A stretch of DNA of 64,000 nt from Chitinophaga jiangningensis (GTDB lineage: Bacteria; Bacteroidota; Bacteroidia; Chitinophagales; Chitinophagaceae). The translations under genes were made by a program, and so were the position numbers. This document shows, piece after piece, positions 10,601 through 17,763 of the stretch (position 1 is the first letter of the stretch; every line of letters starts with the position of its first letter). Location of the stretch: contig NZ_FRBL01000009.1 in assembly GCF_900142605.1 (NCBI RefSeq), positions 248,001 to 312,000 of the forward strand. The letters are read 5' to 3'. The notes below the pieces were generated by a model that worked only from the letters and a program-made list of their open reading frames with translations, made no database searches and was not told where the DNA came from.

Positions 10601-12282
10601 TGGGAGGTGGTAAAAGTAATTTGTGGCTGTTGGTTTACCGTTACATCCGCAGTAATAATACATCCATTTGCGTCAGTAATGGTGCAGGTATAGGTGCCGG
10701 CTTTCAGGTTAGCAGCTGTTGCCGCTGTGCCACCACCGCCTGACCAGCTGTATTTATAAGGCGTTACACCACCGGTTACGTTTACGGTGGCAGAGCCGGT
10801 AGCATCATTGTAGCACTGAATATCTGTTTTAGTGGTAGTAGCTGCGAGTGCCGCAGGTTCCGTAATGGTTACCGTAATACTTTTCGTACAGGCGTTAGCG
10901 TCCGTAACAGTACAGGTATAGGTGCCCGCTGCCAGGTTACTGGCGGTAGCTCCTGTTCCTCCGGAAGGCGACCAGCTGTAGGTATACGGCGCCACGCCAC
11001 CTGCGGCAGTAACGGTAGCCGCACCGGTGCTGTTGCCGCTACACAAAACATCTGTTTGTGTGCTGCTCAGCACTAATTGGGCAGCCTGTGTAATGGTTAC
11101 TGTAGCCGAATTTTTACAGCCATTGGCATCCGTAATGGTACAGGTATAGGTACCTGCTGCCAGGTTACTGGCTGTGGCCGCAGTGCCACCGCCTCCAGAC
11201 CAGCTATAGGTATATGGCGCCGTTCCACCCGTTACACTCACGGTAGCGGAGCCGGTGGAAGCACCAAAACAAAGTACGTCTGTTTGCGTGGTGGTAGAAG
11301 CCAGCGCAGCGGCCGGCTGCCCGATGGTGGCAGTAGCACTGGTGGTACAACCATTGGCATCTGTAATATTGCAGGTATAAGTGCCAGCTGCCAGGTTAGT
11401 GGCAGTAGCGTTGGTACCTCCACCTGGCGACCAGCTATAGGTATATGGCGCCGTGCCCCCTGTTACACTGACGGTGGCTGATCCGGTGCTACCCCCAAAA
11501 CAACGTGCATCCGTATGCGTGGCTGTGGCACTCAGTACGGCGGCTGGCTCCGTTATGTTAAAGGTAACCGTGGTGTCGCAACCGGCATTATTGGTAATGG
11601 TACAGGTGTAAGTACCTGCAGCTAAATTAGATGCGGTAGCCCCTGTACCTCCGGATGGTTGCCAGTTGTAGGTAAATGGGCCTCCCGTCGGCTCCACATT
11701 CACCGTAGCGGTACCATTGCTTTGCCCTTTACACAATACATTCGTCTGCGCTGTGGTAAATGAAATGGGCGTGCCATCGGCCACCGTTACATTCGCCACC
11801 ACATCGCATCCATTGGCATCGATGATCACACAGCGATAATCTCCCGCAGCCAGATTACTGGCAGTAGCAGCCGTTCCGCCGGATGGCTGCCAGTTATAGG
11901 TATATGGCGGTGTTCCCCCACTGACAGTTACACCAGCAGTGCCGGTTGCATCTCCATAACATAAAACATTCGTGACGGAAGTAGTGAAAGTAATAGCCGA
12001 AGGTTGGGTAATAACCACAGAAGCATTGGCAGTGGCTCCTCCCAGCGCCGTTACCGTACAGGTATATAAACCAGGCGCCAGCCCACTGATCGTACGCGTG
12101 GTGGCACCGTTGGACCAGGAGTAACTATAAGGAGGAATCCCACCTGTTGCAGTGGCTGTAGCTGATCCGTCTGTCCTGCCCGAACAGCTGATATTTGTAT
12201 GCGAAATACTAACCGTTAATTGCGCACTGGCGCCCAAACAAAACAATAAGGCAGCTACAAGAATGAGTAATTTTTTCTGCAT
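1678..12282 (-). CDS. Giant SprB-repeat surface protein with type IX secretion C-terminal domain
   Basis: Predicted cell-surface adhesin of 3534 residues, related in architecture to the gliding adhesin SprB. I place the start at 12282 because it opens a clean signal peptide (MQKKLLILVAALLFCLGASA). The frame stays open for 83 codons upstream, but that part has no family character. After the signal come 42 SprB-type repeats of about 75 residues, each starting near a T-[ND]-V-x-C-N-G motif, continuing through GGT-PYTYSWS and ending near TCTITDANGCD. Repeat 15 has lost the first Cys. Two DUF11-type beta domains follow (about residues 3190-3410). A C-terminal gliding-motility sorting domain ends the protein, starting IPNVITPNGSGQNDRFVIKG and closing with GTYFYILKVKD. 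A PorP/SprF partner lies directly downstream. The paired Cys in most repeats could form disulfides outside the cell (inference). Whether it drives gliding, adhesion or surface coating is not decidable here. Confidence 0.93.
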   Translation of the reverse strand: MQKKLLILVAALLFCLGASAQLTVSISHTNISCSGRTDGSATATATGGIPPYSYSWSNGATTRTISGLAPGLYTCTVTALGGATANASVVITQPSAITFTTSVTNVLCYGDATGTAGVTVSGGTPPYTYNWQPSGGTAATASNLAAGDYRCVIIDANGCDVVANVTVADGTPISFTTAQTNVLCKGQSNGTATVNVEPTGGPFTYNWQPSGGTGATASNLAAGTYTCTITNNAGCDTTVTFNITEPAAVLSATATHTDARCFGGSTGSATVSVTGGTAPYTYSWSPGGGTNATATNLAAGTYTCNITDANGCTTSATATIGQPAAALASTTTQTDVLCFGASTGSATVSVTGGTAPYTYSWSGGGGTAATASNLAAGTYTCTITDANGCKNSATVTITQAAQLVLSSTQTDVLCSGNSTGAATVTAAGGVAPYTYSWSPSGGTGATASNLAAGTYTCTVTDANACTKSITVTITEPAALAATTTKTDIQCYNDATGSATVNVTGGVTPYKYSWSGGGGTAATAANLKAGTYTCTITDANGCIITADVTVNQQPQITFTTSQTNIACKGGTAGSASVSVSGGTPGYTYSWSPIGGTAATANGLPAGTYTCLITDANGCDTTATIILTEPPALTATATKTDITCNGASDGTINAIVGGGVAPYTYSWVPGGETTPTVSGVGPGTYTCIATDANGCTITGTVSLVEPTPLTCTSSATRVSCNGGNDGTVTAAATGGTAPYTYSWSTGATTSTVENLTAGSYTCTITDAKGCTCTTNITVSQPAALSGTTSDVDVSCNGAANGSATVHPSGGTSPYSYAWSNGGTTQTISNLSPGDYTVVITDANGCTFNVTTPATITEPATLTGSSTHTDVGCNGQSTGTATATASGGTAPYSYQWTPSGGAGATATGLAAGTYTCNITDANGCTTTTTVTINQSTSLSPNFTATNVSCKGAADGSATATVTGGTAPYTYSWVPGGQTTQTITNLGPGTYTCTVTDANGCAVRQTVEVIEPPLLVARDTLVSNVSCNGANDGIAKVTPSGGTAPYTYSWSPGGSTAATATGLAPGTYTTTVTDANGCTATSSVTVTEPAVLDETITYHNTTGAGNNDGAATAHPTGGTAPYTYSWSPSGGTGATASNLAPGTYTCTVTDANGCTTTETVTITDPTGTGLGAYSNHTDISCNGADDGTASVTAYGGTPPYTYSWSPGGATTATITGLAPGTYTCVITDNAGATQTISETVVQPSALTATATLGSNVLCFGGNQGAAIATASGGTQPYTYSWNNGSTNDTIANLIAGNYTVTVTDAKGCTATSSVFVEEPNQVVAVGSGTNVTCNGYNDGIATVNVTGGFGPYTYSWSGGGGGGQTATGLAPGDYICTVTDIYGCTDTALVTITQPTALVAGGETRNVSCNGAADGMARALVTGGTTPYTYSWVPGGQTLDSINNLAPGTYTAFVTDANGCQVIGTADIMQPAVLTAGTTHTNTTCNGETDGTATASGNGGVAPYTYSWSTGATTATVSNLAPANYTVTVTDANGCTATTSVTIGEPAVVSAGINKVNVSCNAGTNGSITLNGTGGTAPYTYSWSNGATTASITGLAAGTYTCTITDSKGCTGTVTVDITEPDAITAVDTQTNVSCNGLSDGIANLAVSGGTGPYTYLWAPAGGTGPIATGLAAGNYTCTVTDTRGCTGIINVTITEPDPLTVTTIQTEISCNGAADGKMVLVPAGGTAPYTYTWSSPGTDSILTGLTPGTHQFRVVDANGCALNQSFNVNQPPALTATSSHTDVSCNGGSNGTATAVPAGGRVPYSYLWAPGGQTTATATGLTAGTYTCTITDSSGCTTTTSTTVGQPTALAVVVAKANVTCNGAGDGTAGVTVSGGTSGYTYLWSNAATTAAVTNLIPGIYTCKITDANGCDTTVRLTITQPDLIAFTTTQVNVLCNGAATGSATVAVTGGTVPYTYSWSPSGGTGSTATNLLAGTYTCTITDAHGCDTTLDVTITEPAAITYTTSQTNVDCNGNSTGTASVVASGGVGPYTYSWSPFGGNGATANNLTAGVYTCDITDANNCTVTASVTITEPNQLQVTSSQVNVNCNGESTGTATLAVTGGTSPYIYAWSNGATTANISNLAAGTYNCTITDAQGCTITTSVTITQKTAFTVKVTPTNVLCNGGNTGSIAVAVSGSTAPYTYLWSNGATTATANNLAVGTYSVTITDVNGCDTTVTSSITEPAPFAVTPSQVDVNCNGESTGSATVNVTGATSPYHYYWSNGATTATAANLVAGTYTCTITDANGCDTTASFTITEKDALAPVVTQSNVLCNGGNTGRIAVTVTGGTAPYTYSWNNGASTAIVLGLTAGTYTGTITDANGCDTTVSVIITEPPVITFTTSQVDVNCNGGNTGSATVNVSGGTTPYTYAWTNGATTATINNLTAGTYTCTITDANGCDTTATFTITEKDAVTATVSKENVLCKGGDNGRLNLTATGGTAPYTYLWNNGATTPIIIRLQAGVYTCTITDANGCTGTVTDTITEPDLLTYTTSQVDVNCNGAATGVATINPDGGTRPYTFLWSNGATTRIINNLTAGTYTCTITDANGCDTTATFTITEKDALTAVVSKVDVSCHGDNSGSISLAVSGGTAPYTYAWSNGATTATVNNLTAGVYTTTITDVNGCDTSLTVTITEPDLLTFTATQVDVNCNGDSTGSASVAADGGLRPYQYSWSTGATTASITNLKAGTYTCTITDRNGCDTTATFTITEKAAVTGTVTQDNVLCNGGNTGSITLTATGGTAPYTYLWSNGATTAAISGLTIGTYTCTITDANGCTGTVSASITEPPVLGFTTSQVNVNCNGSNTGSATVNPEGGSRPYSYLWSNGATTATINNLTAGTYTCTITDRLGCDTTASFTITEKDAVTTVITVDSVLCNGASTGRISLAVSGGTTPYTYLWSNGATTATISNVAAGTYTATITDANGCDTTVSATITQPELLRFTTSQTDINCNGGNTGSATVTPAGGHSPYTYLWSNGASTATVNGLTAGTYTCTITDANGCDTTTTITISQKAVIATAVTQTNVLCNGGNTGTVTLTVTGGTTPYTYSWSNGASTSTVNNLTAGSYNYTITDANGCDTSGTVIVTEPAVLAATVTRTNADCGTGNNGTATVAVTGGVLPYTYLWSNGATTAAITNLSAGNYSCKVTDANGCAVEVNTIVMAASLEASKLVTDASGNNMAEENEPLTYTIRVRNTGTVALSTIAVTDAIPAHTTFVSANAGTVINNVLTINDTNLAAGQQRDYVFTVKANADLQGVTKIDNTAEVRANAGGTADCIIRPFIDIPVLRTAPVQEVDLGIAKQTENKPVTVPDRYDYTIIVNNTGATAHPVIILDTLPAGLTYITSIASKGVASYNNSNRVLTWTLDSLPNNASELLTLKVQADAMGNIVNTVSVTSPQVDKDLSNNKASVVKEVIPFHIPNVITPNGSGQNDRFVIKGLELYSENEILFFNRWNANVYHQKNYRNDWDGSGLNEGTYFYILKVKDSNNVWHTYKGNVLILRK
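2700..12219 (-). repeat. Array of 42 SprB-type coding repeats
   Basis: Forty-two in-frame tandem repeats, counted by eye from the translated protein, with a mean of about 227 bases (75-76 codons). The C-terminal units are the most alike; the N-terminal ones vary more and some carry a two-residue-longer WSPSGGTGATA variant in place of WSNGATTA. Nucleotide identity between neighbours is partial, as expected for an old array with some recent duplication. This stretch is prone to assembly collapse. Confidence 0.9.
2878..6070 (-). repeat. Higher-order 450-bp double-repeat block in the SprB array
   Basis: In this part of the array two repeat subtypes alternate: one with Q-V-[DN]-V-N-C-N-G (C-terminal partner sequence ending in ITEKDA) and one with N-V-L-C-N-G-G-N-T-G (ending in ITEPP or similar). 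The sequence ACAATT (GCAATT in one copy), marking the NCNG codons of the first subtype, occurs at 3328, 3778, 4228, 4678, 5128, 5578 and 6028, which is an exact 450-base period over seven copies. A diverged eighth copy (GCAATC) is at 2878. The unit of duplication was therefore a pair of 75-residue repeats. Confidence 0.85.
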
Positions 12283-12750
12283 GCATATACCAATTCGTGC
12301 TATGGAAAATGCGGCGAATGGATTAAGCACACGATGGTCACTAACCTTACCAGAACGTTTCCGTCCTGCGGATAAATGAATGATTGCGTGTAACGTAATC
12401 CATCCTGCCGGTGTATTCGGCTCAAATGGGATGGTGCTGATGCTGTATGCTATGGTAGGAACGGTACGCAAATAAAAAAACGACGTGTATTCAGTGGCGG
12501 TACCGAAACATAAAAACAGCCCGTAAGTCATTTTTGTTCAATCTCCCCCATCCTGCCTGCCTGCTCCGGTATAAAATATTTTTATTTAGGGAGATGTCAG
12601 CGCCGCGGGTACAACCGTTTCGTTCCCGGCACTAAATTTTTTTACGTCCCCGTAAAAAGTTAATTTGGCAGGTATTTCCTGACTGAGAATGCACGGCCCC
12701 TGAAATGAGGCTGGTAAAGGCGGGACCTGATCTCCCGAAGGATAAAAAGT
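12283..12750. other. Intergenic region between the divergent SprB-like and recD genes
   Basis: 468 bases without a credible gene. The SprB-like frame stays open through much of it, but the translation looks like random sequence. It should hold the promoters of both divergent units. On the minus strand a CATCTCCCTA element followed by an A/T-rich stretch lies at 12587-12596. An 8-bp hairpin is at 12639-12658. A partial -7 match, TTAATTTG (12660-12667), lies about 85 bases before recD but has no convincing TTG at the right distance. I cannot fix a promoter here with confidence. Confidence 0.6.
12639..12658. promoter_or_regulatory. Short inverted repeat upstream of recD
   Basis: TTTTTACG and CGTAAAAA form perfect 8-bp arms around a TCCC loop, 92 bases before the recD start. 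No gene on either strand ends here, so a terminator role is unlikely; it may be an operator or a leader hairpin. Confidence 0.35.
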
Positions 12751-14553
12751 ATGCGAAATTTAATCACTATCAACGACGTTCATCAGCAGTTTGCTGATTA
12801 CTTCGAACAGCCGGATTTGAAACCTTTTTTGTACCTGTTGTCCAAAAAGCTCAGTGAAGGCCACATTTGCCTGGACCTGACCCAGCTGCAGGCGGAACAG
12901 GAACAGCTCCCGGAATACTACAGCTTTCGCGACAACGGCCCTGCCGTGCTGGCCCATCAGCCACTCATTGGTACGGCGGAAACGCTCAATAAACCGTTTA
13001 TCCTACACCGGGATAAATTGTATATGCAACGCTATTACCTATACGAAACAGCATTGCTGCAATATATCCGCAGCCTAATCGTGGCAGAAGAGCCACTGCG
13101 CACAGAAAGAGCCGCGGCATTATTGCAACAGCGCCAACTGGTAAAACAGCTCTTTCCCCCGGCAACCGACCTCACCCCGGACGATGATCCGGTGGACTGG
13201 CAGCTGGCAGCCGCCATCACAGGCATACTGAATAATTTTACCATCATCACAGGTGGCCCTGGCACCGGTAAAACTACAACGGTCGCCAAAATCCTCGCCA
13301 TCCTGTACGCCATAGATCCGGAACAAAAGGTTGCCCTGGCGGCCCCTACCGGCAAGGCCGCCGCCAGGATGGCCGAAAGTTTACGCAACGCCGCCATCCC
13401 GAAAGACCCGCTCATCGCAGCTAAATTCCGGGAACTGGCACCATCTACCATACACCGGCTCCTTAAACCGGTAAAAGGCACGCCCTATTTCCGGCACAAT
13501 AGCGAAAATCCACTCAATTACGACGTGATCATCGTGGACGAGTGCTCCATGATAGACCTTGCGTTGTTCACCAAATTACTCGCGGCCATCCGCCCGCATA
13601 CCCGCATTATTTTGCTGGGAGATAAAGACCAGCTGGCCTCCGTGGAGGCAGGTAGCCTCTTCGGGGACCTCTGCCAGGCGCAGGAAACACTAAACTACTT
13701 TTCCGCTCCGCGGGCCGCACTGATCAATCAGTTCGCCGCACCGGCGCAACAGATTACCGCTATTGCTACTTCCACACACCCACTTTTCGAACACGTGGTG
13801 GAACTGCGCCGGAGCCGCCGCTTCAGCGGCCATACCGGCATCGGCAAATTCAGTAAGGCACTCATTCAGAATAATACCGCCGTAATTCGCGACATGATGG
13901 CCCCCGGCGCCGATGAACAGGTAGTGATCGACACCACTTATTCGGAACAGTTGTTCGAGCAGTTCATCACCGGCTACGCCTCCTACATACAGGAAAAGGA
14001 CACGCTTACGGCCTTACGAAAAATGAATGAACTCCGTGTGCTGGTGGCCATCCGCGACGGCTCTCAAGGTCTGCCGGCCATTAACCGACGTATAGAAAAA
14101 TATCTCTCTGATAAAAAATATATCCATCTTACTTCCGCCTTCTACGAAAACAGACCGCTGATGCTCACCCGTAACTACTACGAGCACGGGCTCTTCAACG
14201 GCGACACGGGCATTATCCGCCCTGATGAAAACGGAGTACTGATGGCATGGTTCGAAGACACCGATGGTCAACTGATCAGCGTTTTTCCGGGATACCTGAC
14301 CCTCGCGGAAACCGCCTTCGCAATGACGATCCACAAGAGCCAGGGCTCTGAATTTGGTAAAGTGCTGGTAGTACTGCCCACCACCGAAGTGCCACTGCTC
14401 ACCCGCGAACTGGTATATACGGCCGTGAGTCGCGCCAGAAACAAAGTATACGTACAGGGCAGCGCAGAAACGCTGCTCACGGCAGCACAGAAATTTGTGA
14501 ACAGGGGCTCCGGGGTTAACACCCGCATTGCTACGGAGATTGGCAACAACTAA
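12751..14553 (+). CDS. recD: RecD, exodeoxyribonuclease V alpha subunit
   Basis: Motor subunit of the RecBCD helicase-nuclease, which unwinds and degrades broken DNA ends and loads RecA. The protein is 600 residues, close to the 608 of E. coli RecD. An N-terminal helical domain (about 1-110) is followed by a superfamily 1B helicase core. Walker A is GGPGTGKTTT with Lys174, Walker B is IIVDECSMID near residue 260, and motif III is LLGDKDQLASVEAG. The C-terminal 2B/SH3-type part carries FAMTIHKSQGSEF and ends with VYTAVSRARNKVYV. RecC starts 9 bases downstream and RecB 3 bases after RecC, so the three subunits form one transcription unit. The short N-terminus and the presence of recC/recB argue for RecD rather than the longer stand-alone RecD2. 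Confidence 0.95.
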   Translation: MRNLITINDVHQQFADYFEQPDLKPFLYLLSKKLSEGHICLDLTQLQAEQEQLPEYYSFRDNGPAVLAHQPLIGTAETLNKPFILHRDKLYMQRYYLYETALLQYIRSLIVAEEPLRTERAAALLQQRQLVKQLFPPATDLTPDDDPVDWQLAAAITGILNNFTIITGGPGTGKTTTVAKILAILYAIDPEQKVALAAPTGKAAARMAESLRNAAIPKDPLIAAKFRELAPSTIHRLLKPVKGTPYFRHNSENPLNYDVIIVDECSMIDLALFTKLLAAIRPHTRIILLGDKDQLASVEAGSLFGDLCQAQETLNYFSAPRAALINQFAAPAQQITAIATSTHPLFEHVVELRRSRRFSGHTGIGKFSKALIQNNTAVIRDMMAPGADEQVVIDTTYSEQLFEQFITGYASYIQEKDTLTALRKMNELRVLVAIRDGSQGLPAINRRIEKYLSDKKYIHLTSAFYENRPLMLTRNYYEHGLFNGDTGIIRPDENGVLMAWFEDTDGQLISVFPGYLTLAETAFAMTIHKSQGSEFGKVLVVLPTTEVPLLTRELVYTAVSRARNKVYVQGSAETLLTAAQKFVNRGSGVNTRIATEIGNN

Positions 14554-14562
14554 AAAACGACT

Positions 14563-17500
14563 ATGGCATTATATCTGAAGGTTTCAAATTCGTTAAACAG
14601 CCTGGCAAAGGGGTTAATCGACGACCTCCGGCAGGCCGGCAATGGCGTATTTGACCCTCACTATATCATTACGCAAACAGAGGGGATGAACAACTGGCTG
14701 AAACTGCAACAGGCCCACCGTCAGGGGATTGCAGCCAACTCCCGTTTTCTGAAACCGAATGACCTGCTCTTCTACCTGTACATGTGGCTGGGTGGCCCGA
14801 GTATTGAGGTGATGTCGTCCCAAAACCTCAGCTGGCTGATATTTAAGCTGCTGGGCGAAAAAGAATTTACCTCCCAATATCCGGATGTAGCCAACTACTA
14901 CCTCGACCATGGCGAAGAAAGCAACCTGAAAAAAATGGTGCTGGCAGAAAAAGTAGCGGATTTACTCGATCAGTACCAGGTATACCGCCCGGAAATGATA
15001 CAGACCTGGAGCCAGGGCGATCCCGCCACCCTCCAAACGGAAGAATGGCAGGAATGGCTGTGGGCAAGGGTAAAGCAGCTCTCCGGCGATGCACTTCCCG
15101 ATAAAACCTTAATCGGTAACTACATCCTCGACGTGCTTGTGCAAAAGGAAAAACACGCCATACTACAGGCAAGAATCCCTGCCGTGCATGTTTTCGGCTT
15201 GTCCATCCTCACCGCCTATCACATCAAAATACTGCATGAGCTGTCCGCCGTAATAGACGTGCATTTCCACATCCTCAACCCCGCCCCTGGCGTGTTTTGG
15301 TTTGAGGAACGCAATGAAAAACAGCTGGCACGCTGGCGTGCTAAAGGTCTGCGCGACCTGGAAGAGCAAGCCACCGTTGGTAACGCCCTGCTCACCGGCT
15401 GGGGCAAGGTGATCCAAAATAGTTTCCGCCTGTTTTTCGCCTATGATAATTTCATCAATGCTTATGAAGAAGTGGGTGTTACGCCGCCAGTGCCTACTAC
15501 CCTGCTGCATAAAATCCAACACGATATTTTCACCAGTGCCACTGCGAGTCGCCATAAACTTACTATGAACGACGTGCGCGATGGTTCCATTACCATCAAT
15601 GCCTGCTACACACCGGTGCGGGAAGTGGAAGCGCTGTACAACTACCTGGTGCACCTCTCCGACCAGCGCAAGGAGCTGCTTTCTCCCCGCGACATCGTAG
15701 TAATGGTGTCCGATATTGATGCCTATGCACCGTATATCAAAGCGGTATTTAACCACGCACCTTACAAATTCCGCTACACCATTGCGGATGAAAGCTATAA
15801 CGACACGGATAATATCTTCAACGCCCTGCAGGCGATATTAACCCTTGATGAGGAGAACTTCACCGCCGAAACGGTGATGCAGTTGCTCGACTTTTCGTAT
15901 ATCCGCAACCGTTTTAACCTGCAGGACCCCGTGTATATCCGCCCCATCATCGAGGCGGCCAATATCCGTTTCGGTATTGATGGCACCCGCGATGATCAAA
16001 CGCATTATGTAAGCTGGAAATATGGCCTGCAGCGGATTATGTACGGCATCTGCATGAGCGGCGAAGCTGAGTACGGGCACGACCTGGAAAGCTTTTTCCC
16101 GCTGGACCTGGTAGAAGGCAGAGACGCTTACGACATCATACGCTTCTGCCATTTTGCGAAGGTGCTCATCAACGCCATAGAAGGCCGCCGGCAACTGCGC
16201 ACCATCACTGAATGGGTCACCTATACCGAGCAGGTGCTGCATAGCCTGATCTTTGAGCAACAGGATGAAACAGACGAAGACTATGCCTCACTGATCAAGC
16301 AGCTCACGGACTTCAACATATTACATGAGTATATGGAAGATACTATTCCATTCAATGTATTTGTGCATAGTTTACTCCACGTGATCAGCGGTGCTACGCG
16401 CACCAGCCTGTTTGCCAACGGCGGTATTACCTTCTGCTCGCTCATTCCCATGCGTTCCATTCCATTTAAAGTAGTGGCACTGTTGGGTTTAAACCATGAT
16501 AAATTTCCAAGGAAAGAAAATAAATCGGGCTTCGATATTATGTCGAAACAGCCGCAGCGTGGCGACCGTAACATCCGGGAAAACGACAAGCACCTGTTTT
16601 TGGAAACCATCATTTCCGCGCAGGAATACCTCTACATCAGCTACGTAGGCCGCAATGTAAAAGATAACACGAGCATTCCCCCGTCGGCCATGGTGGACGA
16701 ACTGCTGGATTATATTGAGTCGGGCGCCAAGGATACAACGGGTACCATACGCAAAGCGATGGTTACCCATCAACCCTTACAGGAATTCAGCAGGAAGTAC
16801 AACCAGCCGGCCACAGGGCTTTACAGCTACCTTAATTTAAATGCCGGCGCCACATATCCGTTCATCAATCCACATAAGAAGGTAGAAATGCCTATGATGG
16901 AGGATTTCACACTGGATATGCTCACCGGCTTCTTTAAAAATCCTTTCAAGGCTTATTACAACAGAGTGCTTGGCATCTACCTGAATGATGACCCTATCCT
17001 GCTGAATGAAACGGAGATTTTTAGTTTGGACAAGCTGCAGCAATGGAGCCTGAAAAATACGCTGCTGCCTGTACAGGGCGTATCTCCCGCTACACAGGCC
17101 ACCCTGGTTAAAAAAGGAAAGCTGCCGCTGAGCAACATGGCATTTGTGGCCATCCGCCAGGTGGAAGACACGGTACACCCCGTGCGCGCACTGCATGAGG
17201 CCTGCACAGCGGGCAAAGTGTCCGTACGACTCGACTTTGAACTGCTGGTGGATGACGTACTGATGAAATGCAGTATCGACGAAGTCTACGACGGAAACCT
17301 GGTTAAAGTTTCCTGGTCAAAAAATGAAGCCCGTAACCTGATCGACGCCTATATTACTTACCTGGCGGGTGTTGCAGCCGGTGAGCTGCATGGCCTGTTA
17401 TTCATTTCAGGCAGTGCCAAAGAAAAAGTTTTTGTGGCCACGCCTGTTTCCAGGGAAACAGCGTTTAGCCGTTTGCGTGAGCTCATCGGAATTTACCAGC

Positions 17501-17760
17501 AGGGGATGCAGGAAATTCTGCCCTTCTACCCTGAGTTCAATATAGAACCTAAAAAAATTGAAAAGATAGACGCTAAAACTTTTGCCAAACTGGTACAGGA
17601 TAACCTGGATCCTTCCAAACGCAGTAACAGCGACAGGTACGTGATGAGTGAGTATGAGAACGGCTACTTCGAACAGGAAGGGCTGAGCGACAAATACAAG
17701 CAGCTGTGTGAACAGGTGATAAAACCACTGGCAGAAATTTTTCCGGATTATTATAAATAA
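14563..17760 (+). CDS. recC: RecC, exodeoxyribonuclease V gamma subunit
   Basis: Scaffold subunit of RecBCD. In the family it splits the DNA strands and scans for the Chi sequence through degenerate helicase and nuclease folds. The 1065 residues begin with LKVSNSLNSLAKGLIDDL and show the RecC pattern TEGMNNWLKLQQA, followed by a central AVHVFGLSILTAYHIKIL segment and SLIPMRSIPFKVVALLGLN. No intact Walker A is visible, as expected for RecC. The C-terminal part (from about residue 760) starts with DFTLDMLTGFFKNPFKAYY, the usual entry to the inactive nuclease-like domain. The gene sits between recD and recB with gaps of 9 and 3 bases. Chi recognition residues cannot be assigned from this sequence alone, so the Chi motif of this organism remains unknown. 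Confidence 0.93.
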   Translation: MALYLKVSNSLNSLAKGLIDDLRQAGNGVFDPHYIITQTEGMNNWLKLQQAHRQGIAANSRFLKPNDLLFYLYMWLGGPSIEVMSSQNLSWLIFKLLGEKEFTSQYPDVANYYLDHGEESNLKKMVLAEKVADLLDQYQVYRPEMIQTWSQGDPATLQTEEWQEWLWARVKQLSGDALPDKTLIGNYILDVLVQKEKHAILQARIPAVHVFGLSILTAYHIKILHELSAVIDVHFHILNPAPGVFWFEERNEKQLARWRAKGLRDLEEQATVGNALLTGWGKVIQNSFRLFFAYDNFINAYEEVGVTPPVPTTLLHKIQHDIFTSATASRHKLTMNDVRDGSITINACYTPVREVEALYNYLVHLSDQRKELLSPRDIVVMVSDIDAYAPYIKAVFNHAPYKFRYTIADESYNDTDNIFNALQAILTLDEENFTAETVMQLLDFSYIRNRFNLQDPVYIRPIIEAANIRFGIDGTRDDQTHYVSWKYGLQRIMYGICMSGEAEYGHDLESFFPLDLVEGRDAYDIIRFCHFAKVLINAIEGRRQLRTITEWVTYTEQVLHSLIFEQQDETDEDYASLIKQLTDFNILHEYMEDTIPFNVFVHSLLHVISGATRTSLFANGGITFCSLIPMRSIPFKVVALLGLNHDKFPRKENKSGFDIMSKQPQRGDRNIRENDKHLFLETIISAQEYLYISYVGRNVKDNTSIPPSAMVDELLDYIESGAKDTTGTIRKAMVTHQPLQEFSRKYNQPATGLYSYLNLNAGATYPFINPHKKVEMPMMEDFTLDMLTGFFKNPFKAYYNRVLGIYLNDDPILLNETEIFSLDKLQQWSLKNTLLPVQGVSPATQATLVKKGKLPLSNMAFVAIRQVEDTVHPVRALHEACTAGKVSVRLDFELLVDDVLMKCSIDEVYDGNLVKVSWSKNEARNLIDAYITYLAGVAAGELHGLLFISGSAKEKVFVATPVSRETAFSRLRELIGIYQQGMQEILPFYPEFNIEPKKIEKIDAKTFAKLVQDNLDPSKRSNSDRYVMSEYENGYFEQEGLSDKYKQLCEQVIKPLAEIFPDYYK

Positions 17761-17763
17761 GCG

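Noticed and set aside
2700..12219. Regular repeats that might suggest a CRISPR array or noncoding satellite
   Set aside because: The units are 225-450 bases, stay in frame and encode SprB repeats; there are no short identical repeats with unique spacers.
12283..12531. 83-codon upstream extension of the SprB-like gene
   Set aside because: The extension looks random and would place the clear signal peptide in the middle of the protein.
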